Positions 27,572 to 36,387 of a stretch of 64,000 nt of DNA are shown here, one piece after another. The first letter of the stretch is position 1. Each line of letters opens with the position of its first letter. Origin of the DNA: Streptomyces agglomeratus (GTDB lineage: Bacteria; Actinomycetota; Actinomycetes; Streptomycetales; Streptomycetaceae); assembly GCF_001746415.1 (NCBI RefSeq), contig NZ_MEHJ01000001.1:4726501-4790500 (forward strand), in the 5' to 3' direction. The notes below the pieces were generated by a model. That model was not told the origin of the DNA and ran no database searches. It saw only the letters and a list, made by a program, of their open reading frames with translations. The translations under genes and the position numbers were made by a program.

Positions 27572-28585
27572 TCACAGCGCCCGGCGCGGCTCCGACTGGT
27601 GAGCCGGTTCCGTCGCGGCCGGCAGGCGCCGGCGCCGGCGGTGCTTCAGCAGGGCCCAGGGCGCCCGGGCGCCCGTGACCTCCGTACCTGCGGCCGAAGC
27701 CGCCTCCGCCGCCGCCTTGGCGACCGGCAGCATGTCCTCGTCCCGCGACGCGTCCAGCCGGTCCGACTCCGGCCACAGCCCCAGCGCCGCGCACAGCGTC
27801 GGCAGCACGGCCATCGCCGCCGTCGCGTACCCCTCCGCCGAGGGGTGGTAGTTGTCCGGCCCGAACAGCTCGCGGGGGTTCGCCAGGAACTCCGGCCCCA
27901 GCAGGTCGCCCAGCGACACCGTGCGTCCTCCCTGCTCCACCGTGCCGATCGTCTGCGCCGCCGCCAGCTGCCGCGAGACGCGCCGGGCCAGCCACCGCAG
28001 CGGCTGGTAGACCGGCTCGATCGTGCCCAGGTCGGGACAGGTGCCGACGACCACCTCCGCCCCGGCCGTACGCAGGCGGCGTACCGCCGCAGCGAGGTAA
28101 CGGACCGACTGCGTGGGGGGCATCCGGTGCGTGACGTCGTTCGCGCCGATCATGATCACGCAGACGTCGGGCAGTCGCTCCCGGTCCGCCAGTACGACCG
28201 TGACCTGCCGCTCCAGGTCGTCCGACTGCGCCCCGGGCAGCGCCACGTTGCGCAGTACGACCGGACGCTCCGCCACCGCCGCGAGACCGGACGCGAGGAG
28301 CGCCCCGGGGGTCTGCCCGGCCCGGCGTACGCCCTGCCCCGCCGCCGTCGAGTCGCCGAGCATGGCGAGCCGCAGCGGGGCGTCCATCGGGTACCCGGCC
28401 AGGGGCATTCCGTACAGCCCGTCCGCCAGGGGTGGGACCGGCGCCCGCCCGTCGCCCACGGACCGCTTGGCCAGCTGCACCTCGGCAAGGAAGATCCCCA
28501 CCGCCGCCGCGCCGACCAGACCGATCCCGCCCCCTCCATATGCCGCGCCAGCGGCGATTCGCCGTGCCACCCTTGCCCTCGACAC
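27572..28585 (-). CDS. SGNH/GDSL-type hydrolase, membrane-anchored
   Basis: A 337-residue protein. An N-terminal transmembrane segment (AAGAAYGGGGIGLVGAAAVG) is followed by an SGNH esterase domain: block I AMLGDSTAAGQG supplies the Ser, block III VIMIGANDVTH the Asn, and block V DNYHPSAEGY the Asp-His pair. Such enzymes deacylate lipids or remove acetyl groups from glycans outside the membrane. The GTG at 28585 follows GGAGGAGG; an upstream TTG at 28627 would put the ribosome site inside the gene. It diverges from cystathionine beta-synthase. Confidence 0.85.
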   Translation of the reverse strand: MSRARVARRIAAGAAYGGGGIGLVGAAAVGIFLAEVQLAKRSVGDGRAPVPPLADGLYGMPLAGYPMDAPLRLAMLGDSTAAGQGVRRAGQTPGALLASGLAAVAERPVVLRNVALPGAQSDDLERQVTVVLADRERLPDVCVIMIGANDVTHRMPPTQSVRYLAAAVRRLRTAGAEVVVGTCPDLGTIEPVYQPLRWLARRVSRQLAAAQTIGTVEQGGRTVSLGDLLGPEFLANPRELFGPDNYHPSAEGYATAAMAVLPTLCAALGLWPESDRLDASRDEDMLPVAKAAAEAASAAGTEVTGARAPWALLKHRRRRRLPAATEPAHQSEPRRAL

Positions 28586-28737
28586 AGTCGCAGCCACCTC
28601 CTCCGGGCCTTGAAGTCTCGCGCTCAAGTGCTTACTGCCCGGTAGTGGGCGCTCTTCAATCTCGTCCGAAGGTGAACGCGCCGTCGTCAGCCCTTTACGC
28701 TGGGCCGCATACCACCACGGAGACCCCGGAGCGCATC

Positions 28738-30132
28738 GTGCAATTTCACGACTCGATGATCACCCTCGTCGGCAACACCCCGCTTGTGAGGCTTGGCAGC
28801 GTGACGGCCGGAATCCAGGCAACAGTCCTGGCCAAGGTCGAGTACTTCAATCCCGGCGGATCCGTGAAGGACCGGATCGCCCTGCGCATGATCGAGGCGG
28901 CGGAGGAGAGCGGCGCGCTCAAGCCCGGCGGCACGATCGTCGAACCGACGTCCGGCAACACCGGTGTCGGCCTCGCCATCGTGGCTCAGCAAAAGGGCTA
29001 CAAGTGCATCTTCGTCTGCCCCGACAAGGTCTCGACGGACAAGATCAATGTGCTGCGCGCGTACGGCGCCGAGGTCGTCGTGTGCCCCACGGCCGTCGAC
29101 CCCGAGCACCCGGACTCGTACTACAACGTCTCCGACCGCCTGGTCGCCGAGACGCCGGGTGCCTGGAAGCCGGACCAGTACAGCAACCCGAACAACCCGC
29201 GCTCGCACTACGAGACGACCGGTCCCGAACTGTGGACGCAGACGGACGGGAAGATCACCCACTTCGTCGCGGGTGTCGGCACCGGCGGCACGATCTCCGG
29301 TACCGGCCGCTACCTGAAGGAGGTCAGCGACGGGAAGGTCAAGATCATCGGCGCGGACCCCGAGGGTTCGGTGTACTCGGGTGGTTCGGGCCGGCCGTAC
29401 CTGGTCGAGGGTGTCGGTGAGGACTTCTGGCCGTCGGCGTACGACGCGACCGTGACGGACGAGATCGTCGCGGTGTCGGACAAGGACTCGTTCCAGATGA
29501 CGCGCCGCCTCGCCAAGGAGGAGGGCCTCCTGGTCGGCGGCTCCTGCGGCATGGCGGTCGTCGGCGCGCTGCGCGTCGCGGAGCGCCTCGGCCCGGACGA
29601 CGTCGTGGTCGTGCTGCTGCCGGACAGCGGCCGCGGCTACCTCAGCAAGATCTTCAACGACGAGTGGATGGCGGACTACGGCTTCCTGGAGGAGTCGGGT
29701 ACCCACGCGAGCGTCGGTGACGTCCTTCAGCACAAGGAGGGCGACATCCCGAAGCTGGTGCACATGCACCCGGAGGAGACCGTCGGCGAGGCGATCGACG
29801 TACTGCGTGAGTACGGCGTCTCGCAGATGCCGATCGTGAAGCCGGGCGCGGGACACCCGGACGTCATGGCGGCGGAGGTCATCGGCTCGGTCGTCGAACG
29901 CGAGCTGCTGGACGCCCTGTTCGCCCAGCGTGCACAGCTGGGAGACCGGCTGGAGAAGCACATGAGCGCGCCGCTGCCGCAGGTCGGGTCGGGAGAGCCG
30001 GTGGAGGACCTGATGGCCGTACTGGGCAGCAAGGGGCAGCACGACGCGGCGATTGTGCTGGTCGAGGGGAAGCCGACGGGCGTGGTGAGCAGGCAGGACC
30101 TGCTGGCGTTCCTGGCGAAGCCGCAGGTGTAG
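28738..30132 (+). CDS. cystathionine beta-synthase
   Basis: A 464-residue PLP enzyme of the transsulfuration route, joining serine and homocysteine. The PLP lysine is K44 in NPGGSVKDRIALRM, the phosphate-binding loop is PTSGNTGVGLA, and the C-terminal 125 residues form two CBS motifs (VGEAIDVLREYGVSQMPIV and the last VLVEGKPTGVVSRQDLLAFL) for ligand control. There is no haem-binding N-terminal region. The GTG at 28738 begins the conserved MQFHDSMITLVGNTP. A strong terminator follows at 30377. Confidence 0.93.
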   Translation: MQFHDSMITLVGNTPLVRLGSVTAGIQATVLAKVEYFNPGGSVKDRIALRMIEAAEESGALKPGGTIVEPTSGNTGVGLAIVAQQKGYKCIFVCPDKVSTDKINVLRAYGAEVVVCPTAVDPEHPDSYYNVSDRLVAETPGAWKPDQYSNPNNPRSHYETTGPELWTQTDGKITHFVAGVGTGGTISGTGRYLKEVSDGKVKIIGADPEGSVYSGGSGRPYLVEGVGEDFWPSAYDATVTDEIVAVSDKDSFQMTRRLAKEEGLLVGGSCGMAVVGALRVAERLGPDDVVVVLLPDSGRGYLSKIFNDEWMADYGFLEESGTHASVGDVLQHKEGDIPKLVHMHPEETVGEAIDVLREYGVSQMPIVKPGAGHPDVMAAEVIGSVVERELLDALFAQRAQLGDRLEKHMSAPLPQVGSGEPVEDLMAVLGSKGQHDAAIVLVEGKPTGVVSRQDLLAFLAKPQV

Positions 30133-30376
30133 GCAGGGCCGAGGCGGCGGCGGGGCTGCGGGTTCGCGGCCTCGCTGCTCCGGGGCTCCGGGGCTCCGAG
30201 GCTTCGGGGCTCCGGGGCTTCGCAAAAGTGGTACGGGGGCGACACGTTCGCGCAGCACCGGCTTAACATGCGTGCGACACATTGGTCGTTGTCGGCGTCA
30301 AGGACAACCGGAGCGGCTCCCGGACCTCCATGGACGCCTGGACGCGAGGCCGGTCCTGAACCCGGATCACGTCCCT

Positions 30377-30444
30377 CGCGGGGACCGCCGTCGTCCCGCC
30401 CCCCGGGCAACCGGGGGTGCGGCGGTCCCCGCGATATTTTTTAC
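30377..30444 (+). terminator. strong terminator downstream of cystathionine beta-synthase
   Basis: CGCGGGGACCGCCG (30377-30390) pairs perfectly with 30420-30433 around a nested CCCCCGG/CCGGGGG hairpin and is followed by ATATTTTTT. This is an unusually canonical T-tract terminator for such GC-rich DNA. Between the gene and this stem, 30175-30220 holds short GGCTCCGGGG-like repeats. The rest of this 325-bp gap has no coding signal. Confidence 0.85.
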
Positions 30445-30457
30445 GGCTTGCTCTCGG

Positions 30458-30874
30458 TCAGTCGTCCCAGTGGGCCTTCTCGCGCTTGCCCCGCAACCAG
30501 GGCATGCCGTGTGCCGCGTGGACGGCGTTGACGCCGACGATGCCGAGCCAGGCGACGATCAGGCCCTTGAGGCCCGCGTTGGCCACCCCGATCGCCGAGA
30601 GCGGGATGGCGAGGACGAGGGAGACCGCGCCGAAACCGAACCGCTCGCCGAAGCTCGACTGGTTGTGCGGCGGCTTGGCGCTGCCTCTGGCGACGACCAT
30701 CTGCTGCTCGGCGAGCTGGCGCCGGACGCGGCGGTCGACCGTACCGTCGAGACGCTGCTCGACCTTCTCCAGGAACGACTCGACGAGCGCGGACTCGTAG
30801 TCGTCCCCGAGCTCCTTGCGCGCGTGCAAGGTGGCGTCGAGTTCCTTCTTCAGCTCAGGATCGCGGGCTTCCAT
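30458..30874 (-). CDS. hypothetical integral membrane protein
   Basis: A 138-residue conserved protein with a charged helical N-terminal half (LKKELDATLHARKELGDDY, coiled-coil-like, then VEQRLDGTVDRRVRRQLAEQ) and two transmembrane helices (AVSLVLAIPLSAIGVANAG and GLIVAWLGIVGVNAVHAAHG). I do not recognise a named family. The ATG at 30874 begins the conserved part; a GTG at 30901 is an alternative, and neither has a strong ribosome site. Confidence 0.7.
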   Translation of the reverse strand: MEARDPELKKELDATLHARKELGDDYESALVESFLEKVEQRLDGTVDRRVRRQLAEQQMVVARGSAKPPHNQSSFGERFGFGAVSLVLAIPLSAIGVANAGLKGLIVAWLGIVGVNAVHAAHGMPWLRGKREKAHWDD

Positions 30875-31061
30875 GGCGCCCACGCTACGGAGCGGGGCCA
30901 CGCTGCCGCAGTGGGGCTAACCCCCCTTTCTCGCCGACCGCACAGGGGGCTGGGGGTGCGACCGACGCGCGTCATGTGCCGGGTTCGTCGCGGTGACCGT
31001 CTTGGCGCTCACGCGCGGAAAGGGGATGCGGGCGGGGGTGGCCTCCGGGTTACATGTCCGC

Positions 31062-31700
31062 ATGGTGTCCACCGACCGGCTGCTGGGATTCGCGGCCATG
31101 TCATTCCTGCTGATCGTCATTCCCGGCCCCAGTGTGCTGTTCGTGATCGGCAGGGCGCTGGCGCAGGGGCGCCGAGCCGCGCTGACCACGGTCGTGGGGA
31201 ACACGCTCGGAGCGTATGTGCTCGTCGTGGCGGTGGCGCTCGGCGTCGGGTCCGTGGTGGAGCGCTCGGTACTCGCCTTCACGGCGCTCAAGCTCGTGGG
31301 CGCCGCGTACTTGGTGTACCTCGGCGTAAAAGCGGTGCGGCAGCGTGGGGCGTTGCACGCTTCGCTGACGGGTGACGGTGCCGCGTCCGGCGGCCTGCGC
31401 ACGCTGTGGGAGGGGTTCGCCGTCGGCGTGGCCAACCCCAAAACCATCGTGTTCTTCGCTGCCGTACTGCCTCAGTTCGTCGACCGAAGCCAGGGGCACG
31501 TACCGCTTCAAATGCTGGTGCTCGGCTTGGTCTTCAACGTCATCGCGGTGGCGTCCGACAGTGTGTGGGGATTGGTGGCGGCCACCACGCGGAGCTGGTT
31601 CGCCCGCTCCCCGCAGCGGCTCGCCGTGATCGGAGGGGTCGGCGGGCTGACGATGATCGGTCTCGGCGTCACAGTGGCGGCGACAGGTCGCAAGGACTAG
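31062..31700 (+). CDS. LysE/RhtB-family exporter
   Basis: A 212-residue membrane protein with about six helices. IVIPGPSVLFVIGRALAQGRRAAL is the family fingerprint of LysE/RhtB exporters (quoted in part: IPGPSVLFVIGRAL), and AYLVYLGVKAVRQ plus GVANPKTIVFFAAVLPQF follow in order. They export amino acids or analogues by proton exchange. The ATG at 31062 is the best start; earlier in-frame codons give a basic leader without hydrophobic character. Confidence 0.87.
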   Translation: MVSTDRLLGFAAMSFLLIVIPGPSVLFVIGRALAQGRRAALTTVVGNTLGAYVLVVAVALGVGSVVERSVLAFTALKLVGAAYLVYLGVKAVRQRGALHASLTGDGAASGGLRTLWEGFAVGVANPKTIVFFAAVLPQFVDRSQGHVPLQMLVLGLVFNVIAVASDSVWGLVAATTRSWFARSPQRLAVIGGVGGLTMIGLGVTVAATGRKD

Positions 31701-32161
31701 CCCCCGAGCTCTGGAGTGGGACGAACCCGCCACTTGGCGAGCGCCTTGCCCGCCCAAATGCATCAAAAAGATACATAACGGCTCGTGATGTTCGTCTACT
31801 GCCGGGTACTCATTCCCACTCACGCCGGCACCGGGCTTGTGGCCCGGCCGACCGCCGGCCGGGGTGGACGCCGAGCCGGCCCGAGTCACCCCATGCAACT
31901 GGCGCGTCCCACCCGCAGACGTTGCAGCTCGCAGGTCGCCAGGGTGCTTCAGCCGTCCACCGGCCCGGGTGTGCGTGTGCGTTCGGTTTGGGGATGTCGC
32001 ACCAGCGGCCGTTGCCGCAGTCGCTGAGCCAGGGGGCCGAGCCGCCCCCGGAAGCTGCCGCGTCCCACCCACTCATCCGCCGCCCGGCAACGAGTGCGCG
32101 GCCACTTCCCGAGCCGTTCCCGTGGGCTCCCCCGGGGGCCGCCCCCCTTAAGCATTGCGGC
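31701..32161. other. gene-free stretch between LysE and the GH95 gene (first part)
   Basis: About 460 bp with no ORF that looks protein-like on either strand. It holds an AT-rich patch at 31755-31785 (AAATGCATCAAAAAGATACAT) and a GC hairpin CCGGCCGACCGCCGGCCGG near 31848-31866. I cannot assign a function; it precedes a structured element and a repeat array. Confidence 0.5.
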
Positions 32162-32244
32162 GGAGGTTCGGCGGTCAAGGGTGGAGCGAAGCGCAATCGC
32201 CGCAGGCGACGCGACGCAGGAGCGCCCTTGAGGGCCGGGCCTCC
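32162..32244. repeat. long imperfect inverted repeat with nested hairpin
   Basis: The 20-base arms 32162-32181 and 32225-32244 pair as GGAGG/CCTCC, CGGC/GCCG and TCAAGGG/CCCTTGA with two symmetric 2-base internal loops. Inside lies TCGCC-GCA-GGCGA. It could be a small mobile palindromic element or a structured RNA. No ORF covers it convincingly. Confidence 0.6.
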
Positions 32245-32417
32245 GACGCCAGCCTTGGTCAAGGCGGCCCCCACGCCAGAAGCAACCAACGCCCCGGGGT
32301 ACCCAGCGCCCCCGCCCCCGCCCCGCCCGCCCGCTTGCCGCCGCGCGCCGTCGCCGAGTGGCCTTGACCTCTCGCCGGCTGCCGTCCAGCCATTGCCTCA
32401 ACTGCCACTTCACTCCT

Positions 32418-32482
32418 ACGTTCAACACGTTCAACACGTACAACAGGTTCAGCACGTCGACACGTTCAGCACGTTCAGCACG
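32418..32482. repeat. 9-bp tandem repeat array before the GH95 gene
   Basis: Units ACGTTCAAC, ACGTTCAAC, ACGTACAAC, AGGTTCAGC, ACGTCGAC, ACGTTCAGC, ACGTTCAGC follow one another at 32418-32479. The array ends about 50 bp before the fucosidase start, a promoter position. Confidence 0.75.
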
Positions 32483-32529
32483 CGGGTCGTCCGATCTCTC
32501 GTACTGCTGTCGGCCGAGGAGTGGGTTCG

Positions 32530-35172
32530 TTGTCCCGTAGGTCCACCCGCGAGTCCGGGCCCGCCCTCCTCCGGTACGACAAGCCCGCGACCGGGTGGGA
32601 GCGCGAAGCGCTGCCCATCGGTAACGGCGCCATGGGCGCCATGGTCTTCGGCGGTGTGGGGCGGGAACAGCTCCAGCTGAACGAGAAGTCCTTGTGGACC
32701 GGAGGCCCCGGCAGCGCGGAGGGCTACGACCACGGTGACTGGCCCGAACCGCGTCCCGGAGCGATAGCCGACGTGCAGAGGATCATCGACCGGCAGGGGT
32801 CGATGGAGCCCGGTGAAGTGTCCCGGCGGCTGGGGAATCCGGCGTACGCGACCGTCGGGGCAGTCCCCGGCTTCGGCAACTACCAGAACCTCGGCGACCT
32901 CTTCCTCGACGTACCCGATGCGCCCCACGTTCCTGATGCGCCCGAAGCGCCCCGCACACCCGGCGCCTACCGTCGCGCCCTCGACATCGCCGATGCCGTC
33001 GCCACCGTCTCGTACAGCGACGGCGAGACCCGCTGCACCCGCGAGTACTTCGCCAGCCACCCCGGCAACGTCATCGTCGGGCGGGTGTCCGCCGACCGGC
33101 CCGGCAAGGTGTCCTTCACGCTCAGTTTCAGAAGTGCGCAGGCCGGGACCTCGGTCACCGTCAAGGACGGCCGGCTCCTCATCCGTGGCGCGCTGGCCGA
33201 CAACGGGCTGAAGTACGAGGCACAGGTGCAGGTCCTCATCACCGGCGGGACCCGTACCGACACCCACGCCGACAGCAACAGCGCTGACCGCAGCACCAGC
33301 GCTGACCGCAGCGACAACGCCAGCGGCGGCGGCAGCAGCAGCGAAGACAGCGGCAGCAGCAGTAACGACAGCGGCAGCCGTATCGTCGTCACCGGCGCCG
33401 ACAGCGCCATGTTCGTGCTCTCCGCCGGAACGGACTACGCCGGCGACCGCCCCGGCCACGGCTACCGGGGCGACGACCCGCACGCACGCGTCACCGCCGC
33501 CGTCGACCGGGCCGCCGGGCAGACGTACAGCGACCTGCGGCGGGCCCATGTCGCGGACCACCGCGCACTGTTCGACCGCGTACGCCTGGACATCGGACAG
33601 CACGCGGTGACGGATGCGGATGGCGTCCCCGTTCCCGACGTACCGACCGACCAGTTGCTCCGCTCCTACACAGGCCGTGGCGCGTCACCCGCCGACCGTG
33701 CGCTGGAAGCGCTCTACTTCGCGTACGGGCGGTACCTGCTCATCGCGTCCTCACGTCCGGGCTCGCTCCCCGCCAACCTCCAAGGTGTGTGGAACGACTC
33801 CGACACGCCACCCTGGTGCGGCGACTACCACACCAACATCAACATCCAGATGAACTACTGGCCCGCCGAGCTCACGAACCTCCCCGAGACCGCCGAGCCG
33901 TACCACGACTTCATCGACCGCCTGCGCGTACCCGGACGCCGCACCGCCCACTCGATGTTCGGTACGGCGGCCGGGTGGGTGGTGCATCAGAACACCAACC
34001 CCTTCGGTTACACCGGCGTACACGACTGGCCCACCGCCTTCTGGATGCCGGAGGCCAACGGCTGGCTCGTGCAGCAGCTCTACGAGCGCTACCTCTTCGG
34101 CCGGGACAAGGCATTTCTGCGCGACACGGCGTATCCCGTCATGAAGGAGGCCGCCCAGTTCTGGCTGGCCAATCTCCACACCGACCCGCGCGACGGCAAG
34201 CTGGTCGTTTCACCCAGCTACTCGCCCGAGCACGGCGACTTCACCGCAGGCGCCTCCATGCCGCAGCAGATCGTGCACGACCTGCTCGCGAACACCGCCG
34301 AGGCGAGTGAAGCCCTCGGCACGGACGACGACTTCCGTGCGGAGATCCTCGGTGCTCTCGCCGCCCTCGACCCGGGGCTGCGCATCGGATCGTGGGGACA
34401 GCTCCAGGAGTGGAAGGCCGACATCGACAGCCGCACCGACACCCACCGGCACGCTTCCCACCTCTTCGCCCTGCACCCGGGGCGCCGGATCGAGGCAGGT
34501 ACCGCGTACGCCGACGCCGCGCGCGTGTCGCTCACGGCGCGCGGCGACGGCGGCACCGGGTGGTCGAAGGCATGGAAGGTGAACTTCTGGGCGCGCCTGC
34601 GGGACGGAGACCACGCCGCCCGGATGCTCGCCGAGCAGCTGAAGTGCTCCACACTGCCGAACCTCTGGGACACCCACCCGCCGTTCCAGATCGACGGCAA
34701 CTTCGGGGCGACGTCCGGTATCGCCGAGATGCTGCTCCAGAGCCACTCCCGCTCGGGACGTCACGCCGGTGCCACTGCCACTGCCACTGCCAGCGTCGCG
34801 GGTGCGGGTGCGGGTGCGGGCTCGGCTCCGGGCTCGGGTGCCGGTCCGGCCGGAGAGGTCCTGGTCGATCTGCTGCCCGCCCTGCCTTCCGTCTGGGCCG
34901 AGCGGGGTTCGTACGACGGACTTCGCGCCCGCGGCGACTTCACCGTCGGGGTGGACTGGAGGCAGGGCGCCGCGACGGAGATCCGGCTTCACTCGGGCAG
35001 TGGAGTGACGGCCAGGCTGCGCAGTCCCCTCTTCGCGGGTCCGCGCCCGGGTCCGTTCCGCGTCGTACGCGACGACAGGGAGCCCGCCGACCACACCCTC
35101 ACCGACGGCACCCTCACCCTGCCCACCCGCCCCGGCGAGCACTACCGGATCGTCACCACGTCCTCGTGGTGA
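32530..35172 (+). CDS. GH95 alpha-L-fucosidase-like glycoside hydrolase
   Basis: An 880-residue family 95 enzyme. The N-terminal GH95 beta domain has LPIGNGAMGAMVFGG and ELQLNEKSLWTGGP-like signatures (here QLQLNEKSLWTGGPG); catalytic-region motifs are HTNINIQMNYWPAE (about 433-446), SPEHGDFTAG, HRHASHLFALHPG and FQIDGNFGATSG (about 718-729), matching residues known to be essential in characterised GH95 fucosidases. No signal peptide is visible, so it may act on imported oligosaccharides. Two low-complexity insertions (about 240-290 and 740-775) are unusual. The TTG at 32530 has GAGGAG 8 bases upstream; GTG 32521 is an alternative. An RpiR regulator follows. Confidence 0.88.
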   Translation: MSRRSTRESGPALLRYDKPATGWEREALPIGNGAMGAMVFGGVGREQLQLNEKSLWTGGPGSAEGYDHGDWPEPRPGAIADVQRIIDRQGSMEPGEVSRRLGNPAYATVGAVPGFGNYQNLGDLFLDVPDAPHVPDAPEAPRTPGAYRRALDIADAVATVSYSDGETRCTREYFASHPGNVIVGRVSADRPGKVSFTLSFRSAQAGTSVTVKDGRLLIRGALADNGLKYEAQVQVLITGGTRTDTHADSNSADRSTSADRSDNASGGGSSSEDSGSSSNDSGSRIVVTGADSAMFVLSAGTDYAGDRPGHGYRGDDPHARVTAAVDRAAGQTYSDLRRAHVADHRALFDRVRLDIGQHAVTDADGVPVPDVPTDQLLRSYTGRGASPADRALEALYFAYGRYLLIASSRPGSLPANLQGVWNDSDTPPWCGDYHTNINIQMNYWPAELTNLPETAEPYHDFIDRLRVPGRRTAHSMFGTAAGWVVHQNTNPFGYTGVHDWPTAFWMPEANGWLVQQLYERYLFGRDKAFLRDTAYPVMKEAAQFWLANLHTDPRDGKLVVSPSYSPEHGDFTAGASMPQQIVHDLLANTAEASEALGTDDDFRAEILGALAALDPGLRIGSWGQLQEWKADIDSRTDTHRHASHLFALHPGRRIEAGTAYADAARVSLTARGDGGTGWSKAWKVNFWARLRDGDHAARMLAEQLKCSTLPNLWDTHPPFQIDGNFGATSGIAEMLLQSHSRSGRHAGATATATASVAGAGAGAGSAPGSGAGPAGEVLVDLLPALPSVWAERGSYDGLRARGDFTVGVDWRQGAATEIRLHSGSGVTARLRSPLFAGPRPGPFRVVRDDREPADHTLTDGTLTLPTRPGEHYRIVTTSSW

Positions 35173-35302
35173 TCGCGGGGCCGATGCTTGATCGCCGGGC
35201 CGACGCTTGCCGCGGCTGTATATGGTCATGCAGAGTTGTTGGTGTCTGAATAGATGCCGTTTGCTCGCGGATGATGTACGCAAGAACTCTGAGGGGGATG
35301 GC

Positions 35303-36139
35303 ATGAGCGACAGCCCTGCCGCACGGTTGCAGCAGCTCTTCGACGGGCATCGGCTCACGCCCACCCAGCGGCGTATCGCGCACTGCATGGTGCGCAAGGC
35401 CGCCGATGTGCCGTTTCTGTCGAGCGTCGAGCTGGCCGAGCTGGCCGGCGTCAGCCAGCCGTCCGTCACGCGCTTCGCGGTCGCGCTCGGCTTCGACGGC
35501 TACCCGGCTCTGCGCAAGCACCTGCGCGACGTCGCGCCCACCGAGCCCTTGCGCGGCGAGGACGAGTACAACGAGTACCAGCAGGCGGTCCAGGCCGAGA
35601 TCGAGAACCTCAAGCACCTCTCCCAGCTGCTCGCAGATCCCGGCCCAGTCGAGGAAGCGGGGCGCATCCTCGCCGCCTCCCGTCCGCTGCCCGTGCTCGG
35701 CCTGCGCGCCGCGTCGTCGCAGGCGCGCGGCTTCGCCTACTTCGCCGCGAAGGTGCACCCCGACGTACGCCTCCTCGACGAGAGCGGCTCGATGCTCACC
35801 GACCGGATCGACGGTGCCCGCCGCGCGGGTGCGACCGCGCTCCTGTGCTTCGCGCTGCCGCGCCACCCGCGTGAGGTCGTGGACGCGCTGGCGTACGCGC
35901 GGGAGCAGGGCCTGACGGTGGTGACGGTCGCCGACTCCGCCTTCGCGCCGGTGGCGGCCCACAGCGACCTGCTGATCCCGGCGGCGGTCGGCACGGGCCT
36001 CGCGTTCGACACGGCGTGTGCGCCGATGCTGCTGGGGCGGGTGCTGCTGGAAGCGATGTGCGACGACCTGCCGGACGCCCAGGCGCGGCTGGAGGAGTTC
36101 GACACGAAGGCGGCGGCGCGCGGCCTGTTCGTCGAGTAG
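35303..36139 (+). CDS. MurR/RpiR-family transcriptional regulator
   Basis: A 278-residue regulator: N-terminal HTH_6 domain (RLTPTQRRIAHCMVRKA and LAELAGVSQPSVTRFAVALG) and a C-terminal SIS sugar-phosphate-binding domain (LPVLGLRAASSQARGFAYFA; GATALLCFALPRHPREVVDAL). RpiR proteins usually respond to phosphosugars and control neighbouring catabolic genes, so control of the upstream GH95 gene is plausible. GAGGGGG 6 bases before the ATG at 35303 fixes the start. The 3' end is duplicated downstream. Confidence 0.87.
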   Translation: MSDSPAARLQQLFDGHRLTPTQRRIAHCMVRKAADVPFLSSVELAELAGVSQPSVTRFAVALGFDGYPALRKHLRDVAPTEPLRGEDEYNEYQQAVQAEIENLKHLSQLLADPGPVEEAGRILAASRPLPVLGLRAASSQARGFAYFAAKVHPDVRLLDESGSMLTDRIDGARRAGATALLCFALPRHPREVVDALAYAREQGLTVVTVADSAFAPVAAHSDLLIPAAVGTGLAFDTACAPMLLGRVLLEAMCDDLPDAQARLEEFDTKAAARGLFVE

Positions 36140-36205
36140 CAGTCTGGGGCGCGGCCTGTCGTCGAGTAGCCGTCGGCGCGCGGCCTGTTCGTCGAGCAAC
36201 CGTCC
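36115..36205 (+). repeat. triplicated 3' end of the RpiR gene
   Basis: The final codons and stop are present as three adjacent copies: 36115-36145, 36146-36174 (2 bases shorter) and 36175-36205. Each contains GCGCGGCCTG and TCGTCGAG followed by TAG, TAG or CAA. Confidence 0.8.
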
Positions 36206-36387
36206 GCGCTTCAGGCCAGAGCCGGTCGTGGACAGGCCGGTCCGCCCCGCCCCCTCGCGCGTTCTCGGCGGTTTTTCACGTGCTGCTCAGAATCCGGCGT
36301 TACCCTCCCCGACTGGAAACACTGGAGACAGTGGCAACACTGCACGCAGTACGGGAAACAGTCGGAGCCGGCAGAGAAGGGGCGGTC

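Noticed and set aside
32418..32482. Possible CRISPR array
   Set aside because: Units are only 9 bp and directly adjacent, with no spacers and no cas genes nearby.
31406..32680. ORFs in the LysE-GH95 gap
   Set aside because: Only Pro/Arg-rich translations on both strands, no ribosome sites, interrupted by inverted repeats.
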